Source: CAZYME01 sp964648115
Lineage (GTDB): Bacteria; Pseudomonadota; Gammaproteobacteria; Legionellales; Legionellaceae
NCBI GenBank assembly: GCA_964648115.1
Contig: CAZYME010000013.1
Coordinates: forward strand, 1 to 64,000
Direction of reading: 5' to 3'
Length of the DNA stretch: 64,000 nucleotides
Below are positions 45,151-53,170 of this stretch, piece after piece. The first letter of the stretch is position 1, and every line of letters starts with the position of its first letter. Both the position numbers and the translations under genes were made by a program. Below the pieces are notes generated by a model. It was not told the DNA's origin, did no database searches, and was given only the letters and a program-made list of their open reading frames with translations.

Positions 45151-47367
45151 ATGATGGCAATTGTACCAAACAATTATGAAAGTTTAATTCTTGAGGGAAC
45201 GAATAGACCATTAATGATTGGCTGCAGTGGTGGCGCGGGTCACAATTCAGCTATAAAAGGCATTGTTAATTTTTTACAGGACACACTAGGTGCTAATGTA
45301 GAGTTTAATACTCATAGGCCAGTGTTGCTTGGTGAAAAAGCACCCAATAGGAATAGAGCAGAAATCCAAAGGGGTGTCGACATGATGTACATCCCATTCG
45401 TCGGCCCTGTTGTCCGAGAAACAGTTAAGCTTTCTTCTTTTCCACTATTACCCAATACCACCGTTTTAACTCAAGAAATGCGTAGCTTAAGCGCTAATGA
45501 AGAGAAGTTAAATGGACGACGCCAACACCTCGATATGTTACTTGATGTGTATCCAGCAGGTTATGAAAGCGCAGCCATTTGGAATGTTTTGCAACGAAAT
45601 GACGAGGTGGGTACCTTAAAAAAACTAATCGCTCTACAGCATAGAAGCGATGATAGTAATTATCAAAAAGTCTACAATTATTATCTTGAGGCTCTGCGCA
45701 CGGCGTTTGATGCAGGAAGTCCGTATACAGAAATTATCAGTACGCAAGCAATGGCGCTGCCTGCTTTGTGCGATGCGGTACAACAATATAATTTAGAAAA
45801 AAATCCTAATCCTCCTGTTATCGTCCACCAATATATGACGGACTTACCAACCCCAGGAGCCGTGCATTTCTTTAATGTATTATCAACATTGACACCTGTA
45901 CAGCAAGAACAAATGAAATTGTACGGGGTGGGAATGGAAGATGGCATTATGCAGCATTTCTTTCCTAAAGGTTTTCATTTCCATGGTGTATATAATATAC
46001 CAGCGGATGATAATCCTATGGTGAGAAGTGGTTTTAAAGATAATAATTTAGACAATAGTAATAAATTCCACCAAGATTTCACACTTGATTTAGGCTCGGC
46101 GGGTTCCTATATTATTCCCGAATCAGAACGAGTCGCATCGATTATGCTGGGTAGCCAAGCAAGTCACGATACAGTGGAGTATATAGAAAGCTTACTTAAA
46201 ACTGGTGTGCAAAAAGTATTTGTTTTCGGTGGAACGAGTCCGCATATCCTTGAAAAAATAAATGTTATTATTGCTGCTCATCCTGAGTATGCGGCAAAGA
46301 TCATTCCTTTAGGCCCTATGGATGATAAGCAAATTGCGCCGCTTTTTACGCGTAGCAATATTATTATCACACGTAGTGGCGGTTTAAGTGTGATGGAACA
46401 AATGGCAACAAGCCATTCGCCAGAACAAACTGTGCTAATTCATCACGCTAACTCACTTGCGCAAGTGCTGACCTCAGGGATTAGCTGGGAAGATGATAAT
46501 GGTACTGCTTTATTAAACGACCTCATGCAAAGAAATGTGTATGCTGAAAAAACGTGCCCAAATCGCGCCGTAAGGCACCTTGAGCAGGCAGAGATCATCG
46601 CGGCTATAAAAAGGAAAGAGTTAGGTATAGATATGGAAGTATTTATCCCGTATCTGAGGGGTCTGTCATCAACCACGATTAATCAATACAGAAAATGGTT
46701 GGAACAAGATCAAGCACGATCCCTCGTGAAGCATTTTAATAAAATGCAAAAGGACACATTCAATGCAGGGATTTGTGAGCAATTAAATACACTTTGTGAA
46801 GCTTACCTTGCTCATGTTAAAAGCAAAATTTTAGCTGATATAAATCGATATGAGATAAGTCAAGCAATGAGATACGATGAGAATCACGCACTCGTGCCTG
46901 GTGAATATGATCTTGATCGGTTCTTAGATAATCGTGATGAGTACCTGAATGGTAATAATAATGTTCCTCACACGTTGCAGCAATACTTGATGAATTATAA
47001 TGCGATAACCGTGTTAAAAAACACGATTAATCCCGAAGGCATTGGTTCGCCAAGGCGAAAACTGCGGCATTTTGAAAGAGCATATAGGCATGCAGAGACA
47101 AGGAACGGATTACTTACGCATCAAGACTCATTTCTGCAAAAAATAATTGATGAGATACTTTATCAATTAGGTAGATTAACAAGAAACCAAAACTTGTTTA
47201 ACAATGAGCAAAGAATAAGAAGAAGGGTGGCACTATTCAGCCCAGTCGATTCTAGCTCTACGGAAGATGATGAATCCACTATGGACGAAGAAGACACCAC
47301 ACCTGCTTCGCCAACAATCTCTATGGATGAAGAAGACATCATACCTACTTCGTCAATAATCCCTTAA
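45151..47367 (+). CDS. Large GT-B-like protein, candidate effector glycosyltransferase
   Basis: About 738 residues, no signal peptide. Near the N-terminus MIGCSGGAGHNSAIKGIVNF resembles the acceptor-side Gly-rich loop of GT-B enzymes such as MGDG synthase and MurG. The segment IIITRSGGLSVMEQMA (about 405-420) resembles the nucleotide-sugar site of the same fold, with KVFVFGGTSPHILEKI before it. The remaining 300 residues are helical. The C-terminus is acidic with a 14-residue direct repeat (MDEEDTTPASPTIS then MDEEDIIPTSSIIP), like the E-block type signal of Dot/Icm substrates. The start ATG 45151 or 45154 follows GAGGG. It sits as an insertion inside the duplicated recO-pdxJ-korA block. Fold call moderate; function and secretion are inference. 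Confidence 0.7.
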   Translation: MMAIVPNNYESLILEGTNRPLMIGCSGGAGHNSAIKGIVNFLQDTLGANVEFNTHRPVLLGEKAPNRNRAEIQRGVDMMYIPFVGPVVRETVKLSSFPLLPNTTVLTQEMRSLSANEEKLNGRRQHLDMLLDVYPAGYESAAIWNVLQRNDEVGTLKKLIALQHRSDDSNYQKVYNYYLEALRTAFDAGSPYTEIISTQAMALPALCDAVQQYNLEKNPNPPVIVHQYMTDLPTPGAVHFFNVLSTLTPVQQEQMKLYGVGMEDGIMQHFFPKGFHFHGVYNIPADDNPMVRSGFKDNNLDNSNKFHQDFTLDLGSAGSYIIPESERVASIMLGSQASHDTVEYIESLLKTGVQKVFVFGGTSPHILEKINVIIAAHPEYAAKIIPLGPMDDKQIAPLFTRSNIIITRSGGLSVMEQMATSHSPEQTVLIHHANSLAQVLTSGISWEDDNGTALLNDLMQRNVYAEKTCPNRAVRHLEQAEIIAAIKRKELGIDMEVFIPYLRGLSSTTINQYRKWLEQDQARSLVKHFNKMQKDTFNAGICEQLNTLCEAYLAHVKSKILADINRYEISQAMRYDENHALVPGEYDLDRFLDNRDEYLNGNNNVPHTLQQYLMNYNAITVLKNTINPEGIGSPRRKLRHFERAYRHAETRNGLLTHQDSFLQKIIDEILYQLGRLTRNQNLFNNEQRIRRRVALFSPVDSSSTEDDESTMDEEDTTPASPTISMDEEDIIPTSSIIP
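47281..47364 (+). repeat. Tandem 42-bp repeat in the C-terminal coding end
   Basis: Two direct units (47281-47322, 47323-47364) starting ATGGACGAAGAAGACACC and ATGGATGAAGAAGACATC. They encode the repeated acidic C-terminal segment of the preceding gene. Confidence 0.8.
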
Positions 47368-47418
47368 CTAATCAGCGCCGTTCGTTTATTATTCACCATC
47401 TGATAATTGGTGGTGAAT

Positions 47419-47745
47419 ATGAACAACGATATATTAGAATCTCATTGTCAACGTAGGCCATGGATTGCACTATCATAATGTCCAATCCATTGCTAGTATT
47501 AAAGAAATACAGGGGCAACTCCATATAGACAAAAATTTGTTTTGAGCACAGCTAGAGAATTGTAGGTTCCTCTCCCCTCGCGGGGCGAAGGGCTCACATT
47601 GTGTATATGAGAGTTGTAACCAGAAATACATGAATTAAACATTGGCCATGCCATTGTTGTTAGAGCACTGTTTTGCGGCTTGAAAGAAGCTGTGAAGCAC
47701 ATGCGCGAACTCATGCAAGAAGCGAGATGCTATGTCAATGACTGA
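47419..47745 (+). pseudogene. pdxJ: pdxJ remnant, second copy, deleted and interrupted by a MITE
   Basis: The leader TTTATTATTCA, ATCTGATAATTG and the first codons (ATG AAC AAC GAT ATA TTA) match the intact gene at 43617. Everything from about codon 8 to codon 189 is gone. From 47447 (GTCAACG) it matches 44184 onward, interrupted by a 110-bp insertion at 47512-47621. The frame is broken by an early stop. The last part overlaps the start of korA exactly as in copy one. Confidence 0.9.
47512..47621. mobile_element. 110-bp MITE with 9-bp target duplication
   Basis: AGAAATACA at 47503-47511 and again at 47622-47630 flank an insert absent from the intact pdxJ (44240 region). Its ends are inverted repeats: GGGGCAACTCCATATAGACA on the left and, reading in from the right, CAACTCTCATATACACA. 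The interior contains GTAGGTTCCTCTCCCC and GGGGCGAAGGG, pieces of repeat family A. Confidence 0.85.
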
Positions 47746-49561
47746 CGCTATTGTTATTCGCTTAACCGGAGACTCCGGTGATGGCGTGCAATTAGTATGA
47801 GAACAGCTGACCATTACTGCTGCTTTAACGGGTCGAGATGTTCGTACATTACCTGATTTTCCAGCTGAAATTCGTGCACCTGCCGGGACCGTCGCGGGTG
47901 TTTCAGGTTTCCAACTGGCGATGGCCGAAGAAGCTATTTTCACAGCAGGGGAGGCACTTGATGTATTGGTTGCATTAAACCCCGCTGCATTAAAAAACTC
48001 ATTGCAATACCTTAATCAAGGTGGTTTGTTGATTGTCAATGAAGACAGCATGCAGGAGAAAGATTGGGAAAAAGCCGGTTGCAATCCTGATATGTTGAAA
48101 GATGCGTCAGAGCATTATCACATTGTTTCCCTGCCCTTAATTACGAATACAGTAAAAGCAATAGAAGAGCTTGGTATCACGCATGCGCAAGCTAAAAAAG
48201 CGAAAAATTTTTATGTGTTAGGGCTAGTGTTGTGGTTATTTGATTTGCCTACAGAGAATTGTCTGGCTTTTATCGCCAAGAAATTTAAAAGCAACCCAGC
48301 CATTGCCAAAGCGAATGAGCTGACATTGTTGGCAGGCTACAACTATGCAATGACATTAGAGCTAACGCGGCGACATTATATGTTAGGTCAAGTCAGCCGC
48401 CCTCAAGGTGATTATCGGCAAATAACAGGTGTCGAGGCAGTAAGCCTTGCCATTGCTACGCTTGCTGTTAGCTTGCGTGTGCCAATGTTTGTCTCGGGCT
48501 ATCCGATTACTCCCGCATCAGCAATTTTGCAAGAATGCGCCAAACTATCTGATTTTGGTGTACAACTGTTGCAGGCAGAAGATGAAATTGCGGCTATTTG
48601 TGCCTGCATAGGTGCAGCATATGGTGGTTGTTTAGCCTTAACGTGTACCTCAGGCCCTGGGCTAGATTTAAAAAGCGAAGGTTTAGGATTGGCGGTGGTT
48701 GCTGAATTGCCTTTAGTCTTGTTGGATGTGCAACGTGCAGGCCCATCGACAGGGATGCCCACCAAAACAGGCCAAAGTGATTTGCGTCAAGCACTCTATG
48801 GACGACACGGTGAAGCTCCCTTGCCGGTATTAGCTGCAAAAACTCCTTCTGATTGCTTTAACACAATTATTGAGGCGTTTACGATAGCGATTAAATACAT
48901 GACACCGGTAGTGGTGCTGTTAGATGCCTACCTAGCCAATGCTGCTGAACCTTGGAAAATACCTGAGCTTGATACCTTAAAGTTGCCAACCATTGATTTC
49001 AATCGCTTCCCCAAACCTTATCAGCGTGATGAGGTATTGAGCCGCAGTTGGAATATTCCTGGCACAGAAGGGTTTATCCATCAAATCGGTGGGTTAGAAA
49101 AGCAAGGTGACGAAGGGCGTGTAAGTTATGATGCGGCTAATCACCAAAACATGGTCAATACACGTCAGCAAAAAATAGCTGGTATTGCTAGAGATTATCC
49201 GGATTTAGTGCTGGAAGGGGATGAAAATGCGCCAGTGCTATTAATTGGATGGGGCAGTACCTACGGCAGCTTTAGATCCACTTTAGTACAGTGTCATACC
49301 GAAGGTGTACAGGTAGCATTACTCCATTTGCGCCATTTAAATCCATTGCCGCAAGGGTTAGGTAAATTACTAAAGCAATATAAGCATGTGGTGGTTGCGG
49401 AATTAAACTCAGGGCAATTGTGCCAGCTTTTGCGAGCACAGTATTTAGTTGATGCGCACTCTATCAGTCAATGTAATGGCCAGCCTTTTACTACTAGCCA
49501 TTTGGTTGATGCGATAAAAGCGATTATGCAAGATTCCGAAATGGAAGTGAGCCATGAATAA
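47738..49561 (+). pseudogene. korA: 2-oxoacid:acceptor oxidoreductase, gamma-alpha fused subunit, with in-frame TGA at codon 21
   Basis: The full frame is 607 codons. It would be the fused gamma-alpha subunit of a 2-oxoglutarate- or 2-oxoacid:ferredoxin oxidoreductase, partner of korB. The gamma domain begins TGDSGDGVQLV; the expected Gly codon (GGA) is TGA at 47798-47800, then EQLT continues. After it the frame is open to 49561. The next ATG is 47921 (MAEEAIFTAGEALDV), giving 546 residues without the first 61, and has no Shine-Dalgarno. The alpha part is well conserved: FVSGYPITPASAILQE, AEDEIAAICACIGAAYGG, LTCTSGPGLDLKSEGLGLA. The stop overlaps korB. Either a recent pseudogene or dependent on read-through. 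Confidence 0.88.
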
Positions 49562-50522
49562 AACCTACAAACGAGCAGACTTTGTTAACGATACAGAGGT
49601 TCGTTGGTGCCCTGGTTGTGGTGATTATGCTATTTTAGCGGCGTTGCAGCGCATATTGCCAGAATTAGGCTTGCCACCGGAACGCCACGTTTTTGTTTCC
49701 GGTATTGGTTGCGCAGGCAGGCTCCCTTACTACATGAATGCTTATGGTTTTCATACGATTCATGGCCGAGCAACAGCGGTTGCCACTGGTTTAAAAACCA
49801 TGCGCGATGATTTATGCGTTTGGGTAATTACAGGCGATGGGGATGCGCTGAGTATAGGGACAAACCATTTAATTCATTGTTTACGCCGTAATGTGAATGT
49901 CAAAATTTTGTTGATGAATAACCAAGTATACGGTCTCACCAAAGGGCAGTTTTCACCGACTTCGCAAAAAGGTCAAGTCACAAAAACATCTCCACAAGGG
50001 GTGACTAACCAGCCCTTGAACCCATTGATGTTAGCTTTAGGTGCAGGCGCAAGCTTCGTAGCACGTGCGGTTGATAAAGATCCTAATCACTTAGGTGAAG
50101 TAATTAAAAAAGCTTATGAGCATCAGGGTTGTGCTTTCATAGAAATTTATCAGGATTGTAATATTTTTAATAATGGCGCTTTCGATGAGTTTGCGCTTAA
50201 AGCTAATCGCTCGAAGAACACCGTTCTTTTGGAAGAAGGGCAGACCTTACGGTTTGGTGAAGAGCAGGAGCTAGCTCTAGCATTGCGTAATGAGCAATTG
50301 GAGCGCGTTGCGGTTTCCGAGGCGGGAGATTATTGCCATGACTCTACAGATTTAATTTCCGCAATGCGCCTCGCACGTTTAACCTTTCCAGATTATCCAG
50401 TACCTCTGGGTGTTTACTATCAACAAACCAGAGAAATGCTTGGGCAATATTGTGAGTTCAAAAAAACCACAGCTGATTTGCCAGCGTTATTTCGTGCGAG
50501 AGCAAGTTGGCAACAGGGGTGA
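49554..50522 (+). CDS. korB: 2-oxoacid:acceptor oxidoreductase beta subunit (TPP-binding)
   Basis: 322 residues. The beta subunit carries thiamine diphosphate and an iron-sulfur cluster. CPGCG (residues 19-23) and further cysteines, IGCAGRLPYY, the TPP motif GDGDALSIGTNHL, and LLMNNQVYGLTKGQFSPT are characteristic of the 2-oxoglutarate type. Its ATG overlaps the korA stop by eight bases, so its translation should be coupled to korA, whose early TGA may therefore lower KorB as well. Which 2-oxoacid is used cannot be decided from sequence alone. Confidence 0.94.
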   Translation: MNKTYKRADFVNDTEVRWCPGCGDYAILAALQRILPELGLPPERHVFVSGIGCAGRLPYYMNAYGFHTIHGRATAVATGLKTMRDDLCVWVITGDGDALSIGTNHLIHCLRRNVNVKILLMNNQVYGLTKGQFSPTSQKGQVTKTSPQGVTNQPLNPLMLALGAGASFVARAVDKDPNHLGEVIKKAYEHQGCAFIEIYQDCNIFNNGAFDEFALKANRSKNTVLLEEGQTLRFGEEQELALALRNEQLERVAVSEAGDYCHDSTDLISAMRLARLTFPDYPVPLGVYYQQTREMLGQYCEFKKTTADLPALFRARASWQQG

Positions 50523-50531
50523 AAAATACGC

Positions 50532-50551
50532 AGCTATTTTATAAAATAGCT
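50532..50551. terminator. Terminator after korB
   Basis: A perfect 20-bp palindrome, AGCTATTTTATAAAATAGCT, ten bases past the korB stop and followed by TATTTTCC. Confidence 0.6.
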
Positions 50552-50604
50552 TATTTTCCTTTCGTCCCCTCTTAGCTCATAGGCTCAACTTAACGAAACT
50601 GTAA

Positions 50605-50694
50605 CTACCGACTCCTCTCGCTGATGTCTCGCGGTTTGACCGCTATCCATTGATGCACCTAGCCGGTAGCCTTCATCAAGGCTAAGGTTTTATT
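50605..50694 (+). ncRNA. Structured intergenic segment, possible small RNA with terminator
   Basis: Within a 450-bp gap without genes (50523-50972). GCGGT-TTG-ACCGC (50631-50643) is a tight hairpin. TAGCCTT-CATC-AAGGCTA (50667-50684) is a second hairpin followed by AGGTTTTATTTC, a terminator shape. CTACCG (50605-50610) could pair with CGGTAG (50664-50669), which overlaps the second stem, so two structures compete. No promoter is clear. Further on, CAACTTAAGTTG (50747-50758) is a perfect palindrome, also unexplained. Confidence 0.35.
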
Positions 50695-50972
50695 TCTCCC
50701 AAAGAACCACTTGGCTGATCTTTTTTATCCATCCCAACGTGGGCGGCAACTTAAGTTGGCGCCTATACGTCATTTCGTGAATAAGTACTAGTTAATTGAA
50801 AAAATATTGTGTGGAGAGTTAAATTAAAGTACAATTAGCAAAATTTAATAACCTGTCTATGGGTTAACTGATCTAACCACAATATGTTGTGTCTGAAATT
50901 ACGATAGGCATACGACCTATAGTACTCATGATGGTCACTGCATAGGCAGGTTAAATAAATTACGGGGAAATC

Positions 50973-52247
50973 ATGCAGAATAGGAATGAACACATAATTG
51001 GTTTTGCCAGCTCTATGTTTCAAACATCAGGGCCTGATTGCGGACGATCAAATTGGACTGAAGCTGCTGAAAGAGGACGTGTCCCTGATTCAACACAGCC
51101 AATTTCGCATTGGGATCATTTTGAAGAGGATTTAGATTTGATGGCAAAAACTGGCATTAAATCTTATCGAGTTTCAATCGAATGGAGTCATATTGAACCT
51201 GTAAAAGGAAAATATGATGATGAAGTAATAGCTCGATATCAAAGGCTCATAGACGCTTGTCTGGAGCGGGGAATCGTTCCTATGTTAACACTTTACCACT
51301 TTAATGAACCATTCTGGTTTACAGAGCTTGGTAGCTTCGAGCGCGAAGAAAATATTGAGCATTTTGTAGAGTTTAGCAAACATGTATTTTCAGTATTTTC
51401 ACCTAAGGTTAATTTATGGTGCACAATTAATGAACCCGCAGTTCAAGCGTTTATGGGTTATTTTCTTGGCAAATTTCCTCCACGTAGAACGGGTAGTTTT
51501 ACTCAGACAGTCGAGGTGCTTAAAAATTTGCTTAAAGCACACGTTGATGTATATCAGGCGCTTAAACCATTATCTCCAGAGTCTCAAATTGGTATTGTTC
51601 ACAATGTTTTACGATTTAAGCCCTTATATACGCACGATCCAATCGCATATTTTCTTACGAATCTTTTTACGCCGCTTACCGATGACATCGTTATGAATTT
51701 TTTTAGAACGGGTCGTATCGATTACCGCGTATTCAATAGCAGAGTCGTCAATTACATAACATGTCGTAGAGAAGGATTCCATTTCCAAGATGATCGCGCC
51801 CCCCATTCCAATGATTTTATTGGTTTAAATTTCTATGCTAATCCTATTGTTGGCCCGAATAGGAGAAATGGATATGGCCCAACATGTCGTGCAGGTCAAG
51901 TTATGGGAGATATGTATTTACCACTTGATCCGGAAGGTTTTTCTGCGGCAATCGATCAAGTAGCAAGTCTTGGTAAGCCAGTTTACATTACAGAAACAGG
52001 CGTTGCTGATAGGAGCGATGTATTACGCCAACGACTTTTGCCACTATACTTTGCAGTGATCGACAGTAAAATTGCTGAAGGTGTTGATGTTCGAGGCACC
52101 TATCTTTGGTCAGCTTTTGATAACTATGAATGGAATGAAGGGAATACAAAATCATTTGGATTTTTTGATGCACATCGTAATCCTAGAGATAGCGTTGATG
52201 TATTGAAACGAATAATAGAGGAGCACCGGACACTGGGCATCCCTTAA
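50973..52247 (+). CDS. Glycoside hydrolase family 1 (beta-glucosidase-like)
   Basis: 424 residues, cytoplasmic. Both catalytic glutamates of family 1 are present: the acid/base in CTINEPAVQ (near residue 152) and the nucleophile in VYITETGVAD (near 340). Substrate-site residues include HWDHFEEDLDLMAKTG, YRVSIEWSHIEP, LYHFNEPFWF and GTYLWSAFDNYEWNEG. It would cleave beta-linked glucosides or phosphoglucosides; the lack of an adjacent PTS or sugar transporter leaves the substrate open. The start follows GGGGAAA. It stands alone, with a strong terminator behind it, and looks like an accessory gene. Confidence 0.92.
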   Translation: MQNRNEHIIGFASSMFQTSGPDCGRSNWTEAAERGRVPDSTQPISHWDHFEEDLDLMAKTGIKSYRVSIEWSHIEPVKGKYDDEVIARYQRLIDACLERGIVPMLTLYHFNEPFWFTELGSFEREENIEHFVEFSKHVFSVFSPKVNLWCTINEPAVQAFMGYFLGKFPPRRTGSFTQTVEVLKNLLKAHVDVYQALKPLSPESQIGIVHNVLRFKPLYTHDPIAYFLTNLFTPLTDDIVMNFFRTGRIDYRVFNSRVVNYITCRREGFHFQDDRAPHSNDFIGLNFYANPIVGPNRRNGYGPTCRAGQVMGDMYLPLDPEGFSAAIDQVASLGKPVYITETGVADRSDVLRQRLLPLYFAVIDSKIAEGVDVRGTYLWSAFDNYEWNEGNTKSFGFFDAHRNPRDSVDVLKRIIEEHRTLGIP

Positions 52248-52281
52248 TTCTATATGTATTGTATATGTTTGAACAATGCAT

Positions 52282-52316
52282 AAAAACTAAGGGGCCATTT
52301 TGGCCCCTTAGTTTTT
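52282..52316. terminator. Bidirectional intrinsic terminator
   Basis: A perfect 15-bp stem: AAAAACTAAGGGGCC (52282-52296) and GGCCCCTTAGTTTTT (52302-52316) with a 5-nt loop. It has a T-run on either strand and serves the convergent GH1 and yccA genes. Confidence 0.92.
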
Positions 52317-52331
52317 AAAGATATTTAGTTC

Positions 52332-53006
52332 TTAATCACGGCCTGAAAAAGCACCCAACAGATTCAACAAGCTGATGAACAAGTTGTATATAGATACAAA
52401 CAAGGAAACCGTTGCGGAGATGTAATTGGTTTCGCCACCGTGAATGATTTCACTGGTTTGAAACAGAATCAATCCAGAGGAAATCAGTACAAACGCTGCA
52501 GAGATAGCCAGAGACAATGCTGGTATTTGAAAGAAGATACTGGCAATCATCGCTAAAAACGCGAGCATTACTGCAACAAACAAGAACCCACCTAGGTAGC
52601 TAAAATCTTTGCGTGTCGTTAATACATAACCCGACAGGGCAAAAAATATCAAGCCAGTACCACCTAATGCTGTGGCTATCAGTTGTGGCCCGTTAGAAAA
52701 GCTAGCAATGTAGAAGCTAAGAATCGGCCCCAGGGCATATCCCATAAAACCGGTAAAGGCAAAAACACTGACTAAGCCCCAAACACTATTTTTAAGAGCG
52801 TTGGTTAAAAACATCAAACCATAAACACCAACGATAAAAAGAATAGGATTAACTGGGCGTGCATGTATTGCAAAAGATGTATAAGCTGTGAAGGCGCTAA
52901 AAAGAAATGTCAGGCCTAACAACATATACGTATTGCGTAATACTTTATTAGTAGCCAGCGCAGATTCTGTGCGGCGACTTAATACTGAAACGTCATTTCT
53001 GTTCAT
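52332..53006 (-). CDS. yccA: Bax inhibitor-1/YccA family inner-membrane protein
   Basis: 224 residues with seven membrane helices. The N-terminal LATNKVLRNTYMLLGLTF and the later GYALGPILSFY and LFQTSEIIHGGETNYI with the final YNLFISLLNLLGAF are family signatures. In E. coli YccA modulates FtsH protease. Two acidic residues in the last helices, typical of the calcium-leak members, are only partly visible. It has its own transcription unit. Confidence 0.93.
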   Translation of the reverse strand: MNRNDVSVLSRRTESALATNKVLRNTYMLLGLTFLFSAFTAYTSFAIHARPVNPILFIVGVYGLMFLTNALKNSVWGLVSVFAFTGFMGYALGPILSFYIASFSNGPQLIATALGGTGLIFFALSGYVLTTRKDFSYLGGFLFVAVMLAFLAMIASIFFQIPALSLAISAAFVLISSGLILFQTSEIIHGGETNYISATVSLFVSIYNLFISLLNLLGAFSGRD

Positions 53007-53170
53007 GAATAACTCCAGATTGTTTATATATATAGTTTAGCATAAATGAGGGTGCATTAGAGGTTATTCAAGTCTAACTGGAGTAATTTTTATTGACAAG
53101 CCCATGAGTAGGCTACTAGCGCCAATTTTGTTTAAATAGGATAATATGGGCTTTTATCCTGGATAACATC

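Noticed and set aside
47798..47800. Selenocysteine codon at the korA TGA
   Set aside because: The position is a conserved Gly, not Cys; I see no clear bacterial SECIS hairpin right after it; and a Gly codon GGA differs from TGA by one base.
44416..47800. Reassigned genetic code with TGA as an amino acid
   Set aside because: Many genes in the window end in TGA at the expected length (surE neighbours, era, pdxJ, ruvC), so TGA is a normal stop here.
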